Shown here: positions 6,925 through 11,325 of the stretch, in pieces
Layout of the letters: every line of letters begins with the position of its first letter
Numbering within the stretch: the stretch's first letter is position 1
NCBI GenBank assembly: GCA_045808425.1
Contig: JBJMFM010000292.1
Location: 1-11,325, forward strand
From: JAFAQB01 sp045808425
Lineage (GTDB): Archaea > Thermoproteota > Nitrososphaeria > Nitrososphaerales > Nitrososphaeraceae
Direction: 5' to 3'
DNA: 11,325 nucleotides
Notes under the pieces: model-generated
Told to the model about the DNA's origin: nothing
What the model saw: only the letters and a program-made list of their open reading frames with translations
The model's database searches: none
Translations under genes and position numbers: made by a program

Positions 6925-7887
6925 TTATCGAATAGCAATTTCACCCATATTGCCATTTTGATAATCTTCTATTGCTTTAAGAATCTCTTCTTTAGTATTC
7001 ATAACAAATGGACCATATCTTGCTACTGGTTCATTCAACGGAAGTCCTCCTATGAGTAGGATATCTAATGCTGAGTTGTTAGTGGTAGTAATACTATCTG
7101 CAGGAGCACTGATTTCTACTTCTTCTCCATCATCTTTGAAGATGATCATCTGTCCTGCCTTTGCAATCTTTTGCTTCTCTGCAGGTCCAATTAGAGCCTC
7201 GCCATTTATAATATATGCAAATGAATTGTACTCTTTGGAGACTGGCTGTACTACTTTAGCTCCTGGTTGTAGAGTAAAATGCAGATAAAAGATAGGAGTC
7301 ATTGTCTGTATTATAGCACGAGCGCCAAATGCTTCACCGGCAATAATCTTAACTTTGACAGCACCATCTTCAGTTCGGGCTACAGGAATTTTTGAAGATG
7401 GAACATCTTGGTAACGGGGTTTTATCATTTTATCGCGTTGTGGCAAGTTTACCCATAACTGGAATCCATGCAAATTTCCTCCAGAATGCAGAAACTCCTT
7501 CTCTGGCATTTCAGAATGGACAACGCCTGCTCCTGCAGTCATCCATTGTACATCGCCTGGTCCAAGCTTGCCTGAGTTTCCTCTAGAATCTTTATGCTCA
7601 AATCTACCTTCGAGCATATACGTTACAGTCTCAAATCCCCGGTGAGGATGATCGGGTGCTCCTTTTGCTTCTCCTGGCTTCCAATTTTTAGGACCCATTT
7701 CATCTAATAGGAGAAATGGATCAAAATCCAAGAGAGTATTAGTTGGAAATGGCCTACTTACAATAAAGCCTCCACCTTCTGTTGTTTTGGTACTGTTTAT
7801 GATACGAGAAACCGAACGGGAATTGTAGTGTTCTACTTTACTACGATTCAAAAAGTGGTGGTTAGCGTCTCCTATTTTTATTGTCAT
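6925..7887 (-). CDS. Pirin family cupin protein
   Basis: A 320-residue bicupin. The N-terminal pirin domain (about 27-150) carries the four metal ligands at the expected spacing: His80 and His82 in DHPHRGFETVTY, and His124 and Glu126 in AGAGVVHSEMP. SRPFPTN, FDPFLLLDEMGP and HGFQLWVNLP are further pirin signatures. The C-terminal pirin domain (about 185-300) ends with the usual GPFVMNTKEEILKAIEDYQ tail. Family members bind iron and act as quercetin 2,3-dioxygenases or redox-sensing regulators; which applies here cannot be told. The N-terminal extension of about 25 residues is ordinary. The start ATG at 7887 has a TATA box ending about 22 bp upstream, fitting a leaderless mRNA. It is convergent with the flavin oxidoreductase gene, with 168 nt between stops and no other gene there. 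Confidence 0.95.
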   Translation of the reverse strand: MTIKIGDANHHFLNRSKVEHYNSRSVSRIINSTKTTEGGGFIVSRPFPTNTLLDFDPFLLLDEMGPKNWKPGEAKGAPDHPHRGFETVTYMLEGRFEHKDSRGNSGKLGPGDVQWMTAGAGVVHSEMPEKEFLHSGGNLHGFQLWVNLPQRDKMIKPRYQDVPSSKIPVARTEDGAVKVKIIAGEAFGARAIIQTMTPIFYLHFTLQPGAKVVQPVSKEYNSFAYIINGEALIGPAEKQKIAKAGQMIIFKDDGEEVEISAPADSITTTNNSALDILLIGGLPLNEPVARYGPFVMNTKEEILKAIEDYQNGNMGEIAIR

Positions 7888-7908
7888 ATATAGGATAGCA
7901 ATAATATG

Positions 7909-7915
7909 TATTTAA
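7909..7915 (-). promoter_or_regulatory. TATA box for pirin
   Basis: On the minus strand this reads TTAAATA, centred about 26 bp before the ATG at 7887, which predicts a leaderless transcript. A perfect 6-bp inverted repeat (TACCAA-AG-TTGGTA, 7951-7964) lies about 37 bp further upstream and might bind a regulator. Confidence 0.45.
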
Positions 7916-8325
7916 CTTCAGCAGTATGATACGACTTAGTTGATAGTTAATACCAAAGTTGGTAAGTTGCAAATAACCGCCTATCAGGTCAGATGATAAA
8001 TATGTTAGTAAATGTATCAATGGATTTTAGAATAACGGTAATAATAATACTACTATCTCTATTTAGACTGAGGTATTTTTCAGATTTTTCTGCAGGGTAA
8101 AAATATCTATAGTTATTTCTCATGTAAAAAATGACAATTAAATATATTCGTAAAGACTAGTTTAAAAAGAAGTGCAATATATAGACGATAGATATATACC
8201 CCTATGCAGGATGATGATTTAGAATTTGAATTTTCTATCAAGGTATCAAAGTACTCTTATAGCGTGTATGTGTTCAGTTAGCATTCAAGATTATGTCTAT
8301 GTGATATATATCCATAGTTTCCTAC
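7916..8325. other. AT-rich intergenic stretch
   Basis: About 410 bases with no gene I can defend. It contains the TACCAA/TTGGTA palindrome at 7951-7964 and AT-rich TATA-like segments near 8160-8195. A possible 25-residue ORF at 8204-8281 (plus strand, starting MQDDDLEFEFSIKVSKYSY) sits a plausible distance behind those boxes. Its product resembles nothing I know, so it is listed only as a possibility. Confidence 0.4.
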
Positions 8326-8538
8326 TTAATAGATAGAGTATGTTCTGTTAACTAGCGGCTTCATTAGGTAAAAATCAATCTTTGCCTTATTGATAGATCT
8401 TACAGCTGCATCTGTGTCTGCGTAAGCTGTAAGCAAAACGCGTTTAGCATCAGGAAATATAACATAGCCTGTTTGTCTTGATATTGATATATATATTCCT
8501 TCAATCGTAGACCTGATACATTTGTTTTCCTTTGACAT
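8326..8538 (-). pseudogene. Fragment of a response-regulator receiver domain
   Basis: Within a 70-codon ORF, residues 28-61 (8457 down to 8356) read FPDAKRVLLTAYADTDAAV and then IDFYLMKP. These are the fourth strand and helix and the conserved Thr and Lys-Pro switch residues of a CheY-like receiver. This wording is characteristic, as I recall, of receivers fused to thioredoxin-reductase-like flavoproteins, where KPW plus Asp-Pro-Pro should follow. Here KP leads into unrelated residues and a stop after nine codons. The first 27 residues show no receiver start: the acidic pocket and phospho-acceptor Asp are missing. It is therefore a relic of about one third of the domain, not a working regulator. 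It lies divergent to the UBP-type zinc-finger gene, a family often found beside such fused proteins, so both probably belonged to one locus. Confidence 0.7.
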
Positions 8539-8652
8539 TCATAGATAGATGACGAAAGAAATGATGTATTAGTAACAGTAATAATAATCTGTGCTCATAA
8601 ATATTATTTGATTTCCAGATTTTGCATGAAATTGACTGACTGAATAGTATTC

Positions 8653-8660
8653 TTATAATT
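8653..8660 (+). promoter_or_regulatory. Possible TATA box for the UBP zinc-finger gene
   Basis: TTATAATT lies about 51-58 bp before the ATG at 8711, giving a predicted leader of roughly 29 nt. The leader region contains a broken hairpin (ACGG/CCGT at 8666-8669 and 8689-8692, CCTT/AAGG at 8672-8675 and 8680-8683) that could be regulatory or accidental. Confidence 0.3.
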
Positions 8661-8710
8661 TGTAAACGGAACCTTCTATAAGGCAGAACCGTACTAACTA
8701 TACTCATAGT

Positions 8711-8977
8711 ATGAAACAACAAGACACTCATCTTGGACAAGTAAATCAAAATATAAAACCAAAAACACCTAACGGTTGTGAAGAATGCCTGCAAAGTGGC
8801 TCTGATTGGGTACATTTGCGTTTATGTTTGACGTGTGGTCATGTCGGTTGTTGTGATTCTTCTCCTAATAAGCATGCAACAAAACATTTCAAAGCAACTG
8901 AACATCCCATTATAAGGTCTTTTGAACCAGGAGAAGATTGGGAATGGTGCTATGTAGATGAGATGATGGTGCAATGA
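8711..8977 (+). CDS. UBP-type zinc finger protein
   Basis: An 88-residue single-domain protein of the UBP-type (ubiquitin-hydrolase) zinc-finger family. Ligands visible are Cys23 and Cys26 (GCEEC), Cys39 and Cys42 (CLTC), Cys47 or Cys48 (GHVGCCDSSP), and His55, His59 and His65 (KHATKHFKATEHPI). The ending FEPGEDWEWCYVDE is typical of the prokaryotic members. In eukaryotes this fold binds the ubiquitin C-terminus. The role of stand-alone archaeal and bacterial copies is not established, though they commonly sit beside response-regulator/thioredoxin-reductase fusion genes; a relic of such a receiver lies just upstream on the other strand. In the homologues I remember, the N-terminus has Cys-Thr-His-Leu; this one has Asp5-Thr-His-Leu, so one zinc ligand seems replaced. 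Confidence 0.93.
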   Translation: MKQQDTHLGQVNQNIKPKTPNGCEECLQSGSDWVHLRLCLTCGHVGCCDSSPNKHATKHFKATEHPIIRSFEPGEDWEWCYVDEMMVQ

Positions 8978-9235
8978 TCATGGCTCTATCATTTTATGTA
9001 GAACCAATATATAATTCCCCAATTGTTCTTTATTATATAATTCTTTTTACATATCAATAGAAAACAACAATGATGAATGCGACGGAAAGATCTAATCTAT
9101 ACCATAAAGAGAGTCAGTATGTGATGTAGAGATATGTAGCAATAAAAAATTCAAGATATAGTAGATCAATGAAAGCATTATTAAAAGAAAAAGTTCAGAA
9201 TTCTAATATGAAAAATAGAGATGTTTGTGCTTTAA

Positions 9236-9418
9236 ATGACATGGACCTTGAATCATAATAGTAAAACCGTCGGAGAATGGTCAGATGAGCTAGTTGAAGC
9301 GATAGCTTCAAAACTCAGGAAGTCTAAATCTGAAGGCATTCCAAAGAAAAGAGAAGACGAAAAGCTCAATATGATTGCAGAATTTCTGCCTGACACGATT
9401 AGGGACGCTTTTTTATGA
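9236..9418 (+). CDS. Small hypothetical protein
   Basis: A 60-residue ORF whose product I do not recognise. It begins MTWTLNHNSKTVGEWSDELVEA and continues as a charged, probably helical protein rich in Lys and Glu, ending PDTIRDAFL. The composition looks like a real soluble protein, and an in-frame stop directly before the ATG fixes the start. The last codons and stop lie inside a repeated block: AGGGACGCTTTTTT at 9401-9414 recurs almost exactly at 9432-9445. Copy two read in the matching frame continues DAFSPQASHMAYVF, so the present stop may have arisen from an insertion. An overlapping 29-codon ORF (9169-9258) upstream in another frame is probably noise. No promoter is obvious. Confidence 0.45.
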   Translation: MTWTLNHNSKTVGEWSDELVEAIASKLRKSKSEGIPKKREDEKLNMIAEFLPDTIRDAFL

Positions 9419-9445
9419 TTATAATTATTTGAGGGACGCTTTTTC
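9401..9445 (+). repeat. Short imperfect direct repeat around the 3' end of the 60-residue ORF
   Basis: AGGGACGCTTTTT occurs at 9401-9413 and 9432-9444, 31 nt apart, separated by an AT-rich spacer that is not itself repeated. The offset is not a multiple of three, so the copies lie in different frames. They might mark a small insertion or slippage event. Confidence 0.6.
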
Positions 9446-9561
9446 TCCGCAAGCATCCCATATGGCCTATGTGTTTGCATTTCGAGTTTGGAGTCATAGT
9501 CTAAGCTTGTGTGTTGTTACTATGTGATGATGGTCTCCTTTTGAGTGTAATGAAGTTAGAC

Positions 9562-9852
9562 TTATAGACTTCCTATTATCCTTGCACCTTCTGTATGTGG
9601 AAGTGCTTTTAGTGTTTTAGTCCTGATGTTTCCTTGACTTGCAGTAGATACCATGATTTTCATTACTGCTTCATCATCCGGAGCTTCAAATATTACTACA
9701 CCGTCATGCTCACCAAATGTATAGTATGCATTTATTGATTTTCCACCAGCTTTTTCTAGCTCTGATTTAAAAGACTCGTACCTATTTGGTGCACCTTTAG
9801 CATTATGTATTCCTTGGTCTGTCCAATTCCATAAGAGAATATAAGTAGACAT
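9562..9852 (-). CDS. GYD domain protein
   Basis: A 96-residue protein of the GYD family, an alpha/beta ferredoxin-like fold related to dimeric stress-responsive barrels. Diagnostic stretches are STYILLWNWTDQGI at the start, AYYTFGEHDGVVIFEAPDDE in the centre (the family-naming motif, here Gly-Glu-His-Asp) and GNIRTKTLKAL near the end. The biochemical role of the family is unknown. I chose the ATG at 9852 because the family starts with a Met just before Thr-Tyr-hydrophobic. A TTG at 9870 would add six residues that the family lacks. A TATA-like TTTAATAT (minus strand, 9889-9882) predicts initiation near 9860, between the two candidate starts, which also favours 9852. It is a single gene convergent with the 60-residue ORF. 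Confidence 0.9.
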   Translation of the reverse strand: MSTYILLWNWTDQGIHNAKGAPNRYESFKSELEKAGGKSINAYYTFGEHDGVVIFEAPDDEAVMKIMVSTASQGNIRTKTLKALPHTEGARIIGSL

Positions 9853-9889
9853 TACAAATTCAATGAACAAACATTACAATAATATTAAA

Positions 9890-10234
9890 AATTTTTTGCG
9901 TGAGCAGGTATAATTATCTACTATATAGGTACTAAAGAATAGCCTCATAATACAATGGAGGTATGTGGATCAAATTTGACATTATTTTGAGGCCCAAAGA
10001 TAAAGAGACACCATAAGAAAACTATCGTAGCCATACATGTTACTCAACAATTCCGATTAGAATGAATTGGTCTGTCATGATAATATTTAACTATATGATC
10101 TAGTCTGATAGAATCGTAATCTTATTGCAAAAGCATTTTAGGATAAGATGTATATATCTTTTATGACCATATACATCTGACCGCAATGAAACTTTTTTAA
10201 TATTATGTCTTATATTAATTATCCATAGACACTT
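9890..10234. other. Intergenic region with a 10-bp inverted repeat
   Basis: About 345 bases without a supportable gene. The main feature is a perfect inverted repeat, AGATGTATAT at 10146-10155 and ATATACATCT at 10169-10178, with a 13-nt spacer, about 57 bp before the mini zinc-finger gene. TATA-like runs at 10196-10205 and 10210-10217 probably drive that gene. GCCTCA near 9943 and TGAGGC near 9988 form a weaker pair. Confidence 0.55.
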
Positions 10235-10351
10235 ATGAAACAGTCATATCATTGCTTGTCTTGTGATAAAGACTTCATAGACAAAGAATTGGCAGAAGAT
10301 CATAAAAAAAGTACTGGTCATGAAGTCATACAAAGAACATTAGAAAGATGA
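10235..10351 (+). CDS. Mini C2H2 zinc-finger protein (38 residues)
   Basis: A 38-residue ORF carrying one complete C2H2 finger: Cys7 and Cys10 (CLSC), Phe14, Leu19, then His23 and His29. The spacing is C-x2-C-x12-H-x5-H, with hydrophobic core residues in the expected places (YHCLSCDKDF, then AEDHKKSTGH). Single-finger proteins of this kind occur in ammonia-oxidising archaea and other archaea, where they are thought to bind DNA, RNA or protein partners; the target here is unknown. The start ATG is preceded by TATA-like sequences at 10196-10205 and 10210-10217, giving a short or absent leader. A 10-bp inverted repeat lies further upstream. The intact finger and plausible promoter make it a likely real gene despite its size. 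Confidence 0.75.
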   Translation: MKQSYHCLSCDKDFIDKELAEDHKKSTGHEVIQRTLER

Positions 10352-10432
10352 TGACATCGTGATTACTAATACATAATTGCACATATATCAATAGTTAACA
10401 ACGAGCATTATAAGCAAAAAATTTTCGACAAA

Positions 10433-10469
10433 GCGGTAACATTAAACCGCATAGGAGCGAGTAATGTTA
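10433..10469. repeat. Two overlapping inverted repeats
   Basis: GCGGT (10433-10437) pairs with ACCGC (10446-10450). TAACATTA (10437-10444), lying in the loop of that pair, can instead pair with TAATGTTA (10462-10469). The structures exclude each other, as in a switch, but no intact plus-strand gene follows. The element lies beyond the 3' end of the minus-strand HTH remnant, so it may be only a relic. Confidence 0.4.
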
Positions 10470-10594
10470 TGCCTGATTTCATCTTAAGATCGACTCCTAC
10501 ATACAAATGGCTTAAGGATCCATCCAACTGCTCGATAGACAGAAAGCGCATTGCAACTTTTACGATAGTGTGTAGAATAGGCTATATCTTTGCG

Positions 10595-10678
10595 TCAGAC
10601 GTTCATAAGATCCGCGTCAGTAATGTTTCCTGCTTGCTTTATCTTCTCATAGATTACATTACGGGCTGGATTATTCAT
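10595..10678 (-). pseudogene. N-terminal fragment of a small (winged-)helix-turn-helix-like protein
   Basis: An ATG at 10678 opens 27 codons beginning NPARNVIYEKIKQAG and continuing NITDADLMNV, then a TGA. The pattern (helix, Gly turn, Ile-Thr-Asp-x-x-Leu helix) is that of the first half of a short winged-helix protein common in ammonia-oxidising archaea, as I recall it. Past the stop, the same frame reads KDIAYSTHYRK and a little later VGWI. Another frame holds LYVGVDLKMK, which could be decayed later parts of the domain. A TATA-like AAAAATATAA lies about 35-45 bp upstream on the minus strand, so the promoter may survive. The overlapping plus-strand ORF at 10469-10705 is taken as an antisense shadow. 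Family assignment is tentative. Confidence 0.45.
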
Positions 10679-10755
10679 GGTAGCTGTACGAACCGAACTA
10701 GATAATTAGTTATATTTTTATCCACAACAATATGCCTGCAAAAGCACTGAAAGTG

Positions 10756-10780
10756 TTATTGTTAGCGATAACAACAATAA
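10756..10780. repeat. 8-bp inverted repeat followed by a C-run
   Basis: TTATTGTT (10756-10763) and AACAATAA (10773-10780) form a perfect inverted repeat with a 9-nt spacer, followed by ACCCCCC. A strong TATA-like run (TTTATATATATAAATA) lies just downstream around 10815-10830, and an 8-bp direct repeat ATACTAGA is at 10837-10844 and 10850-10857. No intact gene is attached; the rest of 10679-10941 shows nothing more. Confidence 0.4.
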
Positions 10781-10941
10781 ACCCCCCTATATGCTAGTCA
10801 ATTACCTATTGTTTTTTATATATATAAATAATATTGATACTAGACTAAAATACTAGAATGTGAGTTTCTGCTGAATTATGCGCTTGAGCTTAGATTAAAT
10901 TTTAATTTTATTGTCATGTTCGTGAGATTCATTACATGCTT

Positions 10942-11164
10942 ATGAAAATTCAGGCTAGTCATGGTAACACACTGTCAGTCCTTTCACAACGACAACGGCT
11001 GATATGCAATTTGACAGATGTGCTTCATTATCTAAGTGACAAACACGACCAAGTGCATTGATGGCCTTGCTGATCATCTAGTATCAGAAGCCATTTACAT
11101 TCGTGATCCAGACTTTAATGGCGTTGAAATTATAGTGATAGGCCTGGAGAAATTACCTCAGTAA
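10942..11164 (+). pseudogene. VOC (glyoxalase/extradiol dioxygenase-fold) protein, frameshifted remnant
   Basis: Three reading frames together spell the C-terminal half of a vicinal-oxygen-chelate protein like the catechol-2,3-dioxygenase (CatE) type. Frame one, from ATG 10942, ends with LTDVLHYLSDKHDQVH and a TGA at 11059. Frame two, from about 11054, gives IDGLADHLVSEAIYI and RDPDFNGVEI, the family signature DHxVSEAxYLxDPDGNGxE. Frame three, from 11131, continues YSDRPGEIT, matching the usual IYxDRP. Two small indels, near 11054-11059 and at 11128-11131 (apparently one lost T), therefore broke the gene. The earlier part of the fold (the GFYxxVLG region) is missing, so an internal deletion also occurred. 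The Glu of GVE, a metal ligand in the fold, is still coded. The remnant ends just before the antiporter promoter. Confidence 0.8.
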
Positions 11165-11191
11165 CAACAAACCAAGTATTGTTCATAACAG

Positions 11192-11228
11192 ACATATATC
11201 ATAACAACTAGTCTAATCGATAGTTGTT
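11192..11228 (+). promoter_or_regulatory. Promoter with candidate operator for the antiporter gene
   Basis: A TATA-like ACATATATCA (11192-11201) would place transcription initiation near 11222. Overlapping that interval is a perfect 8-bp inverted repeat, AACAACTA (11203-11210) and TAGTTGTT (11221-11228), with a 10-nt spacer, ending 5 nt before the ATG. Its position between TATA box and start codon suits repressor binding, or a hairpin at the 5' end of the mRNA. Confidence 0.5.
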
Positions 11229-11233
11229 GTTTT

Positions 11234-11325
11234 ATGGTTGCTATTGAAATAGGTCAGATAGTACAGGACTTTACTATCATCATGGTTGTTGCATCTGTCA
11301 TGGCGTTAGTTTCATACAAGTTAAA
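11234..11325 (+). CDS. Cation:proton antiporter (CPA2/Kef type), N-terminus only
   Basis: Thirty codons from an ATG at 11234 run off the window. The product starts MVAIEIGQIVQDFTIIMVVA and continues SVMALVSYKL. A hydrophobic first helix followed by Lys-Leu matches the opening of monovalent cation:proton antiporters of the CPA2/Kef family, where the next segment is usually a short loop and a GYIxAG helix. Such proteins sit in the cytoplasmic membrane and exchange K+ or Na+ for protons in pH and ion homeostasis. With only 30 residues visible the assignment rests on memory of this N-terminal pattern. No Shine-Dalgarno sequence is seen; a TATA box and inverted repeat lie immediately upstream. Confidence 0.65.
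   Translation, partial: MVAIEIGQIVQDFTIIMVVASVMALVSYKL

Noticed and set aside
6761..6961. 66-codon ORF with a TTG start after the flavin oxidoreductase
   Set aside because: It overlaps the pirin 3' end on the other strand, has low-quality composition and no promoter or ribosome-binding signal.
8501..8815. 104-codon minus-strand ORF overlapping the UBP zinc finger start
   Set aside because: It is antisense to a clear gene, has a hydrophobic random-looking sequence, and contains no extra receiver-domain motifs when checked.
8978..9015. Imperfect hairpin GGCTCTA/TAGAACC after the UBP zinc-finger gene
   Set aside because: There is a mismatch in a 7-bp stem and no T-run follows, so it is too weak to call a terminator.
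8980..9060. 26-codon hydrophobic ORF directly after the UBP zinc finger (MALSFYVEPIYNSP and on)
   Set aside because: Spacing would suit coupling, but the sequence is what AT-rich DNA gives by chance and no signal supports translation.
9169..9258. 29-codon ORF starting MKALLKEKVQNSN overlapping the 60-residue ORF
   Set aside because: It is short, in a different frame from the better ORF, and neither family nor promoter is visible.
10469..10705. 78-codon plus-strand ORF starting MPDFILRSTPTYKW
   Set aside because: It runs antisense across the HTH-like fragment, has no recognisable domain, and its Cys/Ile-rich composition looks like an accidental frame.

Overview
The window looks like chromosomal DNA of an AT-rich soil-type ammonia-oxidising archaeon (Nitrososphaerales, possibly Nitrosocosmicus-like). 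This placement is an inference. It rests on TATA-like boxes about 25-45 bp before starts, very short or absent leaders, almost no Shine-Dalgarno sites, a mini C2H2 zinc-finger gene, and the mix of families (pirin, GYD, UBP-type zinc finger, LtrA, two-helix/Cys-cluster membrane protein). No tRNA, rRNA, CRISPR array, transposase or insertion sequence was seen.

Layout. 1-2144 (+): a biuret-hydrolase-like cysteine hydrolase, open at the left edge, followed closely by an amidase-signature enzyme; together they look like an ammonia-releasing ureide/amide pathway. 2437-3315 (+): a fumarylacetoacetate-hydrolase (FAH) family protein with its own promoter and a TTG start. 3503-4217 (-): two small genes of unknown function, one a charged protein and one a two-helix membrane protein with a poly-Gln linker and a cysteine cluster. 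4397-5083 (-): the C-terminal part of an LtrA-type membrane protein that has lost its N-terminal half. 5266-6756 (+): a flavin disulfide-reductase-like oxidoreductase, divergent from the LtrA remnant. 6925-7887 (-): pirin.

7888-11233 is gene-poor. It holds a UBP-type zinc finger (8711-8977, +), a small unknown ORF (9236-9418, +), a GYD protein (9562-9852, -) and a 38-residue C2H2 zinc finger (10235-10351, +). Among them lie remnants of a response-regulator receiver (8326-8538, -), a short helix-turn-helix-like protein (10595-10678, -) and a VOC/glyoxalase-fold dioxygenase-type protein broken by two frameshifts (10942-11164, +). At 11234 a CPA2/Kef-type cation:proton antiporter begins and runs off the right edge; a perfect 8-bp inverted repeat lies just before its start.

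Functional reading: the clearest unit is cysteine hydrolase plus amidase, which could turn biuret-like compounds into ammonia, a sensible nitrogen and energy supplement for an ammonia oxidiser. The rest is mostly single-gene redox and stress functions (flavin reductase, pirin, antiporter), tiny zinc-binding proteins and decaying genes. Family names come from recognising motifs by eye; no searches were run.
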